In this document: piece after piece, positions 7,501 through 15,820 of the stretch
Numbering within the stretch: the first letter of the stretch is position 1
How the letters are laid out: each line of letters opens with the position of its first letter
Source: a virus
Strand: one strand, 5' to 3'
Virus record (IMG/VR): IMGVR_UViG_3300037247_000531
Location: 1-39,299 of that record
DNA: 39,299 nt
Translations under genes and position numbers: made by a program
Notes under the pieces: generated by a model
Seen by the model: only the letters and a program-made list of their open reading frames with translations
What the model was told of the DNA's origin: nothing
Databases searched by the model: none

Positions 7501-8310
7501 CTACTTTTTGGCGGCCTTCTTCTTGGCGTCAGCTTCCGCCTTGGGGTTCTCGTCGGGCTTCAGCTCTGCCTTCACCTCTGCCTCAAACTTGGCCTTCTCG
7601 TCGGCATCGATCTCCGCCTCTGCCTTGGCGTCCTTGGCTTTCTCCCCGGCTTCGATCTCCGCCTTGAGCGCAGCATCAAACTCGGCCTCGAGGGCGGCGT
7701 CGGACTTGGCCTCGGCTTCCTTCTTCGCCGCTTCCGCCTTGGCGTCCACTCCCTTCATGGCAGCATCGACCACCCGCCCGGCGCGCTGGTCGTGAACGGT
7801 CTTCTTCGCCGCCTCGCTCTCGTCGGCCTTGACCTTCGCCTTTGCATCCCGCCGAGCCCGCGCCTGGTCGACGAGATCTTGCGCGGTCACCTTCGGGCTA
7901 GGCTTCGGGGCGCCCTCGTATCGAGCCACGCCGGACTTGACCAACGCCGCAGCGACCTTCTTCGAGAAGCCGTAGACGTTCCCGTCGGCGAAGTAGTTGC
8001 GCCACGACTTGTTGAACGTGACGCCGACGATCTCGGCCGGGTTGATCCCAAGCCGACGGTTGAGCCCGGCCTGTGCCTCTCGGCGCAACAGCTCGCGAGC
8101 CTTTTCGATCGCCTCGATGCGCGAGGCGTAGTCGCCAACCGACATATCGGAATCCATGAGCTTGGATTCATCGGCTTCGAGGCCGTCGGGCGTGGTGGGC
8201 TTCTTGTCGAGGCTCCTGCTCTTGGCCTTGGCTTCTTCTTCCGACTTGGCCCTGGCCTTGTCGTCCTTCTCGGCTTCTGCCTTGGCCTTGTCGTCTTCCT
8301 TCTTGCCCAT
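7501..8310 (-). CDS. Charged low-complexity virion-region protein
   Basis: A 269-residue protein. The start at 8310 follows GGAGAGACGCC. Residues 1-40 and roughly 150-269 are Lys/Ala/Glu/Asp repeats predicted to be long helices or coiled coil. A folded core (about 55-135) contains SVGDYASRIEAIEKARELLR and NPAEIVGVTFNKSWRNYFADG. It lies between the decoration-like protein and the connector. A head or head-tail protein with extended tails is likely; the family is not recognised. Confidence 0.75.
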   Translation of the reverse strand: MGKKEDDKAKAEAEKDDKARAKSEEEAKAKSRSLDKKPTTPDGLEADESKLMDSDMSVGDYASRIEAIEKARELLRREAQAGLNRRLGINPAEIVGVTFNKSWRNYFADGNVYGFSKKVAAALVKSGVARYEGAPKPSPKVTAQDLVDQARARRDAKAKVKADESEAAKKTVHDQRAGRVVDAAMKGVDAKAEAAKKEAEAKSDAALEAEFDAALKAEIEAGEKAKDAKAEAEIDADEKAKFEAEVKAELKPDENPKAEADAKKKAAKK

Positions 8311-8329
8311 GGCGTCTCTCCAAAATGAC

Positions 8330-8357
8330 TGGAGCCCCAGGCTAGCCCGGGGCTCCA
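8330..8357 (-). terminator. Strong hairpin before the charged protein gene
   Basis: TGGAGCCCC (8330-8338) and GGGGCTCCA (8349-8357) form a perfect 9-bp stem around a 10-nt loop that contains a GGCTAGCC palindrome. On the transcribed strand it is followed by GTCATTTTGG, a poor U-run. It could attenuate transcription between capsid and connector genes or act as an RNA processing or stability element. Confidence 0.5.
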
Positions 8358-8368
8358 ATCACGGTTGA

Positions 8369-8845
8369 CTACTGCGGGATCTGGTTCCATCCACCGAGGA
8401 CGCCAATGCTGTGGAACGTCGCGATGTCGGTGGTCGTGTTGCTCATCGTACATGTGACGTTGAATCTGATGTAGCGCTTCCGTGTCATCAGATCGATCGA
8501 CTGCTCGTTGACGCCGCGATACTCGGTGGTCGCCGTCGCCAGCTTCTCCACGGTCAGGGCCTGCACCACCTCGGCGCTGTCCCAGCTCGAGTCGTTCGCC
8601 GACTCCTGGAGCTCGATCGTGAAGCTGATACTTTTGGTGTCGGTCAGAGACGCCAACCACCCCGTGACCAGCACCATGCTGTGCGCCAACGCCGTGCCGC
8701 TTTTGCGATCGATGGTCTTGCCGGTGTTCTTCGTTCCGTCACCGGTACCGCCAGCAGTGACGAGCGAGGGCACATCACTGTTTTCGGACGAATTGGCATC
8801 GTGGGCGGCCATGTACTGACCGGCAGAGTTGAGAGGAAAAGTCAT
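8369..8845 (-). CDS. Putative head decoration protein
   Basis: A 158-residue beta-rich protein starting MTFPLNSAGQYM behind CCGGAGAAAAAACG. A central ISFTIELQESANDSSWDSAE block and a late YIRFNVTCTMSNTT strand resemble phage capsid-associated or decoration proteins measured against a reference value (QxSxDxxxW). It is the first gene after the major capsid protein. Role by position and fold impression only. Confidence 0.65.
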   Translation of the reverse strand: MTFPLNSAGQYMAAHDANSSENSDVPSLVTAGGTGDGTKNTGKTIDRKSGTALAHSMVLVTGWLASLTDTKSISFTIELQESANDSSWDSAEVVQALTVEKLATATTEYRGVNEQSIDLMTRKRYIRFNVTCTMSNTTTDIATFHSIGVLGGWNQIPQ

Positions 8846-8888
8846 CGTTTTTTCTCCGGGTGCGGGTGTTTACCCTTGCACCGCCAAA

Positions 8889-8905
8889 GCCCACTCTGGG
8901 TGGGC
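8889..8905 (-). terminator. Short hairpin after the capsid gene
   Basis: GCCCAC (8889-8894) pairs with GTGGGC (8900-8905) across a 5-nt loop. On the transcribed strand it is followed by TTTGG. This is a weak candidate attenuator that would lower expression downstream of the capsid gene. Confidence 0.35.
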
Positions 8906-8917
8906 CGTGGCGTTGTT

Positions 8918-8970
8918 TGTTTCAGGCTTGTGTTTCAGATCGTCGCCGTGTTCAGGATTTGCGTTCAGAT
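8918..8970 (-). repeat. Imperfect 30-bp tandem repeat after the capsid stop
   Basis: TTCAG occurs at plus positions 8921, 8934, 8951 and 8964, so a two-motif block (TTCAGG then TTCAGAT) is repeated with a 30-bp period. It fills the 126-nt gap just after the capsid stop codon. No function is evident. Confidence 0.55.
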
Positions 8971-8971
8971 C

Positions 8972-10294
8972 CTAGACCCAGTCGACGTCATCGATCCGAG
9001 CGATCTCATTGCCGCGCTGGCCAGCCGCGTGGTCCCATTCGCCGACCATGCGGATCACGGTGCGGCGGGTGCTGATCCCCGAGACCAGACTGCCGGAGGA
9101 GTTGTTGTAGCTACCTCCCACGAAAACGTCAGTCTCGTTTTCCAGGGTCTTGCCCAGGATCATGTGTGCCATCGCCACGAAGAAAATCTCCGAGTAACTG
9201 GCGCTCACATTGTCGGGAATGTTCGACGTGGCCGAGTACCCCGCCGAGAGCAACATGCCGTCGATGCCGATCCCCTCCATCTCCGGGAACAGCCGGCCAT
9301 CGGTGGCGCGCTGAGCCCGAAGGAAATTCTTGGTTCGCGGCGACATGAAGTAGTACGGCCGGTCCGTGGCCAGGTCGATGTTGTTGGTCTCGGCCGTGGT
9401 CTGAACCTGCAACAGCTCCTGAACCAAAGTCGCCTGGGTCAGCGACGCCAGGGCCGTGGCCGAGAAGTTGTTGCCGCTGGCCATGAGGCCATACAGGCCG
9501 TTGGGCTCCGAGTTTGCACCCACCCCGCGAAGCAAGGTCGCATCCAACTTGAGCTTCATGGCGCGCAACATCGAATTGGTGATGAACTGCGAATTGCGCC
9601 CAGGCGCCCCCCGAAGCATGCGATCGCTCACCGGAACGATGGTGACCAGCTCGCGCGGCTGGAGGTTGATCTGGCCGCCCTCGATCTCGTCGGCGTTCAC
9701 CACCACGCCCTCGGCCGCCCATTGGGCGTCCGCCCCGTCATTCTCGTACGGGATCGACATGCCGCCCTCATCGAGGTCGACCTGCTCGGGGCCGGCTGCC
9801 AGGTAGACGGATCGGGCGAGCAGCTCCTCGATCACGCCCTCGGCAAACACCGGCTGAAGAAGGAAGCCGCCGGAATCGAAGTCGGTCGCGCTCATGGCCT
9901 TGACGAGCGTATCCTGACCGAACTCCTTTGCACGCGCGATCGCCCGCTGGAGCCCGCCGCCGTTCTTCTGTGCCCAAAACTGACACTGGAGGGAGCGAAC
10001 GAACATGTTTGCTCGTTCCATCGCCGTCATCTCGGCCGGGTCCTTGGTGGCCAGCGGATCGAATCGGCCGCCGATGCTGCGGGTGGCCGGGTAGACGTCA
10101 CTCCTGTCGGGCATGGCCGCCCTGGCCGCCACCTCGGCGGCCTTGGTCGGGTCGTCGAGATCCTTGTTGGCCTGCTTCTGATGATCCGTGATCATCTCCG
10201 CTTTGGCCGCGCCCACCGCGTCCTTGACGATCTGCTTCACGTCTTCCCGCGTGAGGGTCTTGTTTGGATCTTGGTTGTTGCTAACGAGTGCCAT
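8972..10294 (-). CDS. HK97-type major capsid protein
   Basis: A 440-residue protein. Residues 1-100 are charged and helical, resembling the delta/scaffold region removed by the prohead protease. The HK97-fold core follows, with DFDSGGFLLQPVFAEGVIEEL, then SIPYENDGADAQWAAEG, a glycine-rich SEPNGLYGLMASG loop, and the C-terminal IRMVGEWDHAAGQRGNEIARI strand. It lies directly after the protease gene. The ATG has AGGAGAGAGACCG upstream. Confidence 0.93.
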   Translation of the reverse strand: MALVSNNQDPNKTLTREDVKQIVKDAVGAAKAEMITDHQKQANKDLDDPTKAAEVAARAAMPDRSDVYPATRSIGGRFDPLATKDPAEMTAMERANMFVRSLQCQFWAQKNGGGLQRAIARAKEFGQDTLVKAMSATDFDSGGFLLQPVFAEGVIEELLARSVYLAAGPEQVDLDEGGMSIPYENDGADAQWAAEGVVVNADEIEGGQINLQPRELVTIVPVSDRMLRGAPGRNSQFITNSMLRAMKLKLDATLLRGVGANSEPNGLYGLMASGNNFSATALASLTQATLVQELLQVQTTAETNNIDLATDRPYYFMSPRTKNFLRAQRATDGRLFPEMEGIGIDGMLLSAGYSATSNIPDNVSASYSEIFFVAMAHMILGKTLENETDVFVGGSYNNSSGSLVSGISTRRTVIRMVGEWDHAAGQRGNEIARIDDVDWV

Positions 10295-10306
10295 CGGTCT
10301 CTCTCC

Positions 10307-11686
10307 TCAAACAGGAAGTCGTCCAGACTCCCGCAAAAATTCCCGGGTCAATTCTTTGACCGCGCAAGTCACGGTCTCCTTGACAAAATCGGGAGTGACG
10401 CCGTCAATCTCTTGGAGCTCTTTGGCCACGGCAGTGATGCCTTCGCGGACCATGTCGCCGATCTCTTCCGCGGTCACCGGCGGATCCTCGCCGGGCGCAC
10501 GGAACACGGGCGGCTCCTCGTCGAAGTCGTCGCGGTAGTGGCGGGCGAGGTGGTCGTAGACGGCGCGGTGGTCGGGCTCGGGCACGCCCCGCGCAAACAG
10601 TTCATCCATGGCCGCGGTCAGGCCGCGGTAGACAACGTGGTGGTTGGGTCCGGAGTGATGACGCATCCCATCCTTGTGGGCCCGCGCAGGGTCGCCCCAG
10701 TCACCACCAATTTCCCACCCCGCGCCCTTCGGTAGCCGCGGCGTACCGTGCGGGTGAGCCTTGTCCCAAGAGATTGCGCCACGCGACTCGACCGCCATGC
10801 CCAGCTCGGCCAGGGGCGCGTCGAAGATCGAACGCGACAGCTCGCCGGCCTTGATTGCCTCGACCATCGCGCCGAGTAGCGTGGCCGACTCCTCGGCTAG
10901 CTTGACTTCGCCGGGGGTGGGCGTCTTGGCGTCCGCGGCTGGGGCAACCCGATCGGCAGCGGCAGCTACCTCGCCAGGATCGGGGGTGTTGATCGACACA
11001 ACAACCCCGCCCTTCGTTTTCTTCATCGGGCCAAGAGCCTTGTGGAGGATCTCCAACTCCTCGCGCGGGGACGCTGTGTAGATCTCGCCGTCGTCCAGGC
11101 AGCGCTCCAGCCAATCGATCATGGGCGCCATGTCCAAGCTCTTGGCTTGGGCTGCGGCGATCATCGCGTTCGGGTTGGATCCCACGGGGACGATCGAGCC
11201 TTCGAGCAAACGTTGTTCCAGGAAGTCGAGCCCGCCGCGTTCCTCATTCCACAGCCATTTGATAGCGCGGAATCCAACGGACACTCCGCGGACCACGCCG
11301 GCATCAACTAGCTGGAGCACGAGGTTGGCAAAATCGTACGTGTCGGTAAACTCGACATCACCGAGCAATTGACCCATCGCGCCAACGCCTTCGACGCGCG
11401 TATTCAGCGGGTTGCCAAGCGGAAGTGATTGGCTGTCGTGCGCCCAAAGAATCGGGCCATTCCTCAAGAACCGGTTGAGATCCCAGCCACCAGGATCGAT
11501 CGTATCGTTGTCCTCGTCGATCGCCTTGTCAGACCAGATGACGGAACGGACGCGGGAGCCATTGGCGTCGTCCTTGGCCTTTGCGATTCGACCACCTCCC
11601 CACGGGATGATCAGCTCTGAGAGATCGACTTTGTCGCCAGACCGTGCGGCGGTGAGGGCTTCTTTGAGGATCTTGGAGTTGAGCAC
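10307..11686 (-). CDS. Prohead protease (HK97/U35 type) with long C-terminal extension
   Basis: Residues 45-185 carry the S78/U35 protease pattern: SVIWSDKAIDEDNDTIDPGG, His83 in WAHD, Ser136 in GVSVGFR, and the ILWAH and NPLNTRV segments, with LLEGSIVPVGSNPNA at 161-175. About 270 further residues follow, more than in typical family members, including a Pro/Ala linker and a helical, charged C-terminus. The extension may act as an internal scaffold. The GTG start at 11686 follows GAGGCCCGC. Confidence 0.88.
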   Translation of the reverse strand: MLNSKILKEALTAARSGDKVDLSELIIPWGGGRIAKAKDDANGSRVRSVIWSDKAIDEDNDTIDPGGWDLNRFLRNGPILWAHDSQSLPLGNPLNTRVEGVGAMGQLLGDVEFTDTYDFANLVLQLVDAGVVRGVSVGFRAIKWLWNEERGGLDFLEQRLLEGSIVPVGSNPNAMIAAAQAKSLDMAPMIDWLERCLDDGEIYTASPREELEILHKALGPMKKTKGGVVVSINTPDPGEVAAAADRVAPAADAKTPTPGEVKLAEESATLLGAMVEAIKAGELSRSIFDAPLAELGMAVESRGAISWDKAHPHGTPRLPKGAGWEIGGDWGDPARAHKDGMRHHSGPNHHVVYRGLTAAMDELFARGVPEPDHRAVYDHLARHYRDDFDEEPPVFRAPGEDPPVTAEEIGDMVREGITAVAKELQEIDGVTPDFVKETVTCAVKELTREFLRESGRLPV

Positions 11687-11773
11687 GCGGGCCTCGAACC
11701 CGGTTCAGGACACGTCCGGGGAGGCCACGCGAAATCGAATGTGATTCAGGCTAGCATTACTGGCCGGGGCTGT

Positions 11774-12232
11774 CTAGTCCCCTTGGAGGTCGCCAAGCGC
11801 CTCGGCAAATGCCGACACGATTTCGGCCTTGGTTATCTCACCGGCCTTCACGGCCTCCTCGATTGCGCCGCGCGGTAGCTCTTCGTCCTCTTTGCGATTG
11901 TAGTGGAGAAAGTCGGCAACGAGATCTCTGGTCGTGTCAAGGATGCATTGGCGGCGTGTTTTGACTCCGTCCATCTCTGCCTCCGATGGTTCGTCGAGAT
12001 CCGCGACCGTCCAAAGTACGCACCCAAAGTCGGGGCCAGTGTGGACCGCCGCCGCGTAGTTCTCAAGATCCTGTGCGCCAAACCCGCTCCTCGACACTGG
12101 CCCAAGATCCCCGAGGTCGTTCAAATCAAATGCCGCGCCACATCTGCCCCAGCCAACCGGTGGTCTATAATAGCCCGGAACCTGGGTTCCACGCGCGGAC
12201 ACCCAGAGTTTGCATGTTTTGCACGTATTCAT
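11774..12232 (-). CDS. Cysteine-rich protein between portal and protease
   Basis: A 152-residue protein with CKTCKLW near the start, then GRCG and HTGPDFGCVLW (residues 5-75). This layout recurs in phage small proteins and suggests one zinc site. The C-terminal half (about 85-152) is a helical acidic domain. It lies among head genes but resembles accessory proteins more than structural ones. Function unknown. Confidence 0.75.
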   Translation of the reverse strand: MNTCKTCKLWVSARGTQVPGYYRPPVGWGRCGAAFDLNDLGDLGPVSRSGFGAQDLENYAAAVHTGPDFGCVLWTVADLDEPSEAEMDGVKTRRQCILDTTRDLVADFLHYNRKEDEELPRGAIEEAVKAGEITKAEIVSAFAEALGDLQGD

Positions 12233-12415
12233 CTAGTCCCTCATGTATTGGTTCTCTGCCCGTCGTTCAACGCGTCGTTTCATGGTCTTCCATTTCTTGC
12301 GAGCCCTGGCTACGTACGTCGAGTTGCATCCAGCACCAGGATCTTGATTCTCCCAGCGGGGGCCGTGTTCAGAACGGTACGTTTCTCCGCGTCGGTGATT
12401 CGTGTGGTTGCTCAT
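12233..12415 (-). CDS. Small basic hypothetical protein
   Basis: A 60-residue basic protein whose ATG lies immediately before the stop of the preceding gene. It contains RSEHGPRWENQDPGAGCN followed by STYVARARKKWK, suggesting a nucleic-acid-binding helix. I do not recognise the family. Confidence 0.6.
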   Translation of the reverse strand: MSNHTNHRRGETYRSEHGPRWENQDPGAGCNSTYVARARKKWKTMKRRVERRAENQYMRD

Positions 12416-12610
12416 TCAGTCCCTCCAATTCACATGCTTGCACTTCCGACAATACACCGCCCACGGGCGGGTCAGCCGGATCCCGAGCACCTGCCCCCGG
12501 CCGTTCTTGCCGCACCCCATCTCGCACCGCGGATAGATGTCCATCTTGATCCCACTTCGCTTGGTGGCGAATCGATCGGCGGGGATGAGACCTTCGGGGA
12601 GGGCGTTCAT
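12416..12610 (-). CDS. Small zinc-ribbon-like protein
   Basis: A 64-residue protein with an ATGA overlap. It holds two cysteine pairs, CEMGC near residue 29 and CRKC near residue 54, spaced as in a zinc ribbon. Function unknown. Confidence 0.65.
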   Translation of the reverse strand: MNALPEGLIPADRFATKRSGIKMDIYPRCEMGCGKNGRGQVLGIRLTRPWAVYCRKCKHVNWRD

Positions 12611-12852
12611 TTCTTGACGGTCACCCGTTCGAGGGGATCGCGGCTGTAGTAAGGGCGGGGATCCTTGTCGAGCTCTTTGCGTTTGGGCGGGGGCGGCTCG
12701 GGTAGAATGATCGGGATACGTCGCCGCAGGGGCTCGGGGCCATCCGGGCCGCCGCAGCCAGCACGGAGAGCCGCAAGCGCGCGTGCGGGCGTCACCCCGC
12801 CGTACTTGGCAATGTCGATAGCGAGCTGCGCCATTCGGGAGTCTTCAGCCAT
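12607..12852 (-). CDS. Small hypothetical protein
   Basis: An 81-residue protein starting MAEDSRMAQLAIDIAKYGGV, with the ATG coupled to the previous stop (TGATG). The N-terminal half is helical, the C-terminal half proline-rich and basic. No family recognised. Confidence 0.65.
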   Translation of the reverse strand: MAEDSRMAQLAIDIAKYGGVTPARALAALRAGCGGPDGPEPLRRRIPIILPEPPPPKRKELDKDPRPYYSRDPLERVTVKK

Positions 12853-13085
12853 CACGCCACCTTCCGCTTTCGTTTCCTTCGTTCGCACGCCTTGCGATCT
12901 ATGCACCCCAGCCGCCGTGCCCCGTGGTGTATCTGGGCCTCAAAATTCAGCTCGAAATTCGGGCGCACGGTCTCGCAATTTCTGCACTTGTGTTCCCGCC
13001 CCTGACCGAGGTCTTCGTTGATCCCACCGGTGATTTCGACCCCTCCGAAATGGAGGCTGATGAGCCTGCCGTGGTGCTGAACCAT
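12852..13085 (-). CDS. Cysteine-motif protein, paralogue of the 15505-15729 gene
   Basis: A 77-residue protein with CRNCE near residue 33 and a C-terminal HHGARRLGCIDRKACERRKR block. The latter is nearly identical in layout to HHGARGVECIDRKACNRRRR in the gene on the other side of the portal. The four cysteines suggest zinc binding, and the basic tail suggests nucleic acid contact. The ATG overlaps the portal stop (TGATG). Confidence 0.7.
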   Translation of the reverse strand: MVQHHGRLISLHFGGVEITGGINEDLGQGREHKCRNCETVRPNFELNFEAQIHHGARRLGCIDRKACERRKRKRKVA

Positions 13086-15286
13086 CACGCCACCTTCCGC
13101 AGCTCGGCAAGCGTATCCTCGAGCTGCTGATCGAACACGCCCTGGAGCGCCTTGATCGTGCGCTTCTGATCGTCTTCGGTTTCGTCGTTGAATGCCTTGA
13201 CCCTGACCACCTCGCCGGATTTCGGATTGGTGATCACAGCGTACGTCGAACAACGGCACTGGATATTAAGACTGGCCGAAGCGAAGTCGCCCGGGTACAT
13301 CGCCCTGTGGCCATCGACCTCAAACGGCTTATCGATCCCGCGTTCCTGGTCGTGTAGCCGCACATGCTCATCCCGCGCGCGGCCGTCCAGTGCGGTGCTC
13401 CATTTGCGGCTCTCGACCACCCCCGACTGCACATGGCCACCGAACGTGGCGAAGTTGGCAGCCGTGTTGACCTCGGTCCTCGCAATCCCTGCTGAGCGGA
13501 TCAGCGAGAAATCGGAGAACTGATCGCGCAACCGCCGGGCCAGCTCGTCGGCGCCCTCGCCATCGAGAATGCCCTCCTCCAGTGTTCGCCTGACTCGGTC
13601 CTTGGTCGTGTCGTTGATGTCAACGATCTCTTCCGAGCTGAATACCTCGACGTACTCCAGGACGGCGGGGTTGAGCATATTGAAAGCAGGGGCCACGCCA
13701 ACATCGGCCATGGCCTTGTTCCCCCACTCCTCGATTGTCCTCTCGATCTCGGGCGTGACCGCGAAGTCCAGGTATTCTGGCGTAAGCACGTTGACGATCT
13801 GGTCTACGTCGGAGGCGGTTACGGCTTTGGTGGGCGACAGCGAACCGTAGTGTGTTTTCTCATAAGCGTCTTCTCTCGCTTCCTTCTCCTCCAGTACATC
13901 GTGCAAATACGGCGATAGCGACTCGCGCCAGGCGGGCGGCACCTTCTCCAGCAACTCCATATGCGTCCGCGCCACCCGCTCTCTCGGCAACGATGGCGCA
14001 TCGATTTCCGTGAGACCCATCGGCACGTAGTGCTTGTTGTCCGGCTCGCCGCGGTCCTCGAGCCCCTGGAGCTTTCGGATCTCGCCCCGTGTGGCCGCCC
14101 ATGGCGCAGCCTGCAACGCCCGCAGCTCAAATTCCTTATCGGTCGGGACGGGGCTCGCGTATCCAAGAGCCAACCTCACATCGTACATCGGCACGAGATG
14201 CTGTTGAAGCTGAGCGCGGAACTTCTCGAGCTGCGGCACCGTGGACATGATCGCCATGATGGCGAGCGCGCCCGTGATCGTGGCTCTGTTCGAGTTCTCA
14301 ATATCGCCCATGATCTCAGGCGGTACGCCAATCACTTGGCGGATCAGATCCTTGAGCCAGGTCCGTTGCTCGGTTAAATCCAAATCAACGAGCTTCTGGG
14401 AGATCTCCGTGATCGTGATGTCGCCACGGGTCCACATCGATCGGCCCTGACCGGCACCACGATACTTGTTCTCGAACTTCTCCTTGGTCACCTCAAGCTC
14501 TTTCTCTGTGGTTCCCCTCCCACCCGGCGCCGGCTTGACCACCACGAGCAGATCGGGCCGGCCGTTCGTGCGGAAATAGGTGTTCTGGAATTTGCTGATG
14601 TACTCGTCGTTCTCGAGCTCGTCAGATAGGGCCACCCCGAGCCCGGTCCCGCGACCGTACGGATTCACCAGCGACGGATTGCGGAACAGGATGAATTCCT
14701 CGGGCGTGAAGTCGTAGCGCAGTCCTCCCATCTGCACCACGTATTTCATATCGCCCTTGGTCGGCACCTTCACGATCCAGTGAGGCGGGATCGGCCAGAT
14801 GGCGATCGGCGCACCGACAGCGTTGAGCTCCAGGGCCCACCCGCATTCCCCGGCCACGAACAGCAGAGCGAACGTCACTAGGCGCACGTCCACGCCGGTC
14901 AAGATCGGATTGGGGTTGGCCAGCATTTCGAGGAGCTTGTGATCGGTGATCTCGACGAGCCGGCCCTGTGCGTCCAGCTTGGCCAGCGCCTTCTCTCGGA
15001 TCTCTGGTGAAGCCCCCATCTGTAGCGTGATGTTGCGCTCGAATCCTTTTCTCTTCGCGCCCTTGGTAGCGAAGATGCGCCACGGCACGATAGCCGCAGC
15101 ATAGGCCGCCCGCTGAACCACGGCCTGGAACCATGGAGAAGTATTGTAGGCGGCCAGGACTTCTTGAACGGTGCGCCGACTGCGCCATCCGGTCGAGCCG
15201 CTGATCATCTCGATCGAGGTGCCCGTGTTCCATGCGCTCGCGCCGATTGCTTTTTTCTTGGGGCGGAAGATGTCCAGGATGCTCAT
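13085..15286 (-). CDS. Portal protein fused to a MuF domain
   Basis: A 733-residue protein. Residues 1-430 match HK97-family portals: SPWFQAVVQRAAYAAAIVPW, a membrane-like mid section, NPYGRGTGLGVALSDELENDE, TEQRTWLKDLIRQVIGVPPE and NRATITGALAI. Residues about 580-684 match the phage Mu protein F-like domain: IARTEVNTAAN, WSTALDGRARDEH, MYPGD and NIQCRCSTYA. Most phages encode these two as separate neighbouring genes. A roughly 50-residue charged helix ends the protein. The portal ring is the DNA entry channel; MuF is an internal minor head protein. Confidence 0.9.
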   Translation of the reverse strand: MSILDIFRPKKKAIGASAWNTGTSIEMISGSTGWRSRRTVQEVLAAYNTSPWFQAVVQRAAYAAAIVPWRIFATKGAKRKGFERNITLQMGASPEIREKALAKLDAQGRLVEITDHKLLEMLANPNPILTGVDVRLVTFALLFVAGECGWALELNAVGAPIAIWPIPPHWIVKVPTKGDMKYVVQMGGLRYDFTPEEFILFRNPSLVNPYGRGTGLGVALSDELENDEYISKFQNTYFRTNGRPDLLVVVKPAPGGRGTTEKELEVTKEKFENKYRGAGQGRSMWTRGDITITEISQKLVDLDLTEQRTWLKDLIRQVIGVPPEIMGDIENSNRATITGALAIMAIMSTVPQLEKFRAQLQQHLVPMYDVRLALGYASPVPTDKEFELRALQAAPWAATRGEIRKLQGLEDRGEPDNKHYVPMGLTEIDAPSLPRERVARTHMELLEKVPPAWRESLSPYLHDVLEEKEAREDAYEKTHYGSLSPTKAVTASDVDQIVNVLTPEYLDFAVTPEIERTIEEWGNKAMADVGVAPAFNMLNPAVLEYVEVFSSEEIVDINDTTKDRVRRTLEEGILDGEGADELARRLRDQFSDFSLIRSAGIARTEVNTAANFATFGGHVQSGVVESRKWSTALDGRARDEHVRLHDQERGIDKPFEVDGHRAMYPGDFASASLNIQCRCSTYAVITNPKSGEVVRVKAFNDETEDDQKRTIKALQGVFDQQLEDTLAELRKVA

Positions 15287-15290
15287 GGCG

Positions 15291-15461
15291 TCACGTTTTT
15301 CCGGCCGCAGCCTTGGCAGAACTTTCGCCCATCCGCTTCAAACACTCCGCCATCATGAGACCAAGGCCCTCTACCGCCTGTAGATCCCCAGCGTCAAACG
15401 CTCGGCACCATTGCCGAGCCGTCTCGGTCAGCTCGCCCATGGCCTTGCGCACATCGAGCAT
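15291..15461 (-). CDS. Small helical protein upstream of the portal
   Basis: A 56-residue protein starting MLDVRKAMGELTETARQWCRA, with a helical amphipathic body and an Ala/Lys tail. The start is uncertain because no clear ribosome binding site precedes the ATG and the frame is open further upstream. Family not recognised. Confidence 0.5.
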   Translation of the reverse strand: MLDVRKAMGELTETARQWCRAFDAGDLQAVEGLGLMMAECLKRMGESSAKAAAGKT

Positions 15462-15504
15462 GTGCCCATGGGACCCTTTTTGTATTCTAGCGGATTGTCC
15501 ACGC

Positions 15505-15729
15505 TCACTCCCTCCGCTTGGCTTTCCGCCGCCGACGATTGCAAGCCTTGCGATCGATGCACTCGACACCTCGCGCGCCGTGGTGGATCACGGCCTCGAC
15601 GTTCAAGGTGCCACAGGGTCCGGCGCGGCCACAGAGCGCGCACTTGACCGGCCTGCCTGCGATTGCCGCTACCTCCAGGAGGTAGTCAGGGTCAAACAGG
15701 GTCACGCCACCAATGTCTATTTCGCCCAC
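15505..15729 (-). CDS. Cysteine-motif protein, paralogue of the 12852-13085 gene
   Basis: A 74-residue protein with a GTG start behind GGAGGGAGTGAC. CALCGRAGPCG (residues 30-40) and CIDRKAC (57-63) suggest a single zinc site, followed by a strongly basic tail. The HHGAR-to-CIDRKAC block matches the gene downstream of the portal at protein and DNA level. Confidence 0.7.
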   Translation of the reverse strand: MGEIDIGGVTLFDPDYLLEVAAIAGRPVKCALCGRAGPCGTLNVEAVIHHGARGVECIDRKACNRRRRKAKRRE

Positions 15730-15730
15730 G

Positions 15731-15820
15731 TCACTCCCTCCGCACCGGCACCGAAGAAATGATCAGCCCCAGCACAACGAGCCAGAGGAAACACGCTATG
15801 TCCCAGTCGGTGAGGGTCAT
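15731..15820 (-). CDS. 29-residue single-membrane-span protein
   Basis: A mini-gene, ATG at 15820 overlapping the preceding stop (ATGA). It encodes a hydrophobic segment (CFLWLVVLGLIISSVPV) framed by a short acidic N-terminus and a basic C-terminus. Coupling on both sides supports translation. Function unknown. Confidence 0.5.
   Translation of the reverse strand: MTLTDWDIACFLWLVVLGLIISSVPVRRE

Noticed and set aside
8411-10735. Long plus-strand open frame of 774 codons
   Set aside because: It is antisense to the decoration-like protein, capsid and protease genes, which are well supported. No ribosome binding site or family match is seen.
11687-11773. tRNA-like GGTTCGA arm upstream of the protease gene
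   Set aside because: The hairpin CGGG-TTCGAGG-CCCG resembles a T arm, but no matching acceptor stem, anticodon arm or D arm is present at the right distance.
15428-15508. 26-codon frame starting at GTG 15508
   Set aside because: It has GTGA coupling, but the peptide looks unconserved and overlaps the better helical frame at 15291-15461. It may be a leader but cannot be supported.
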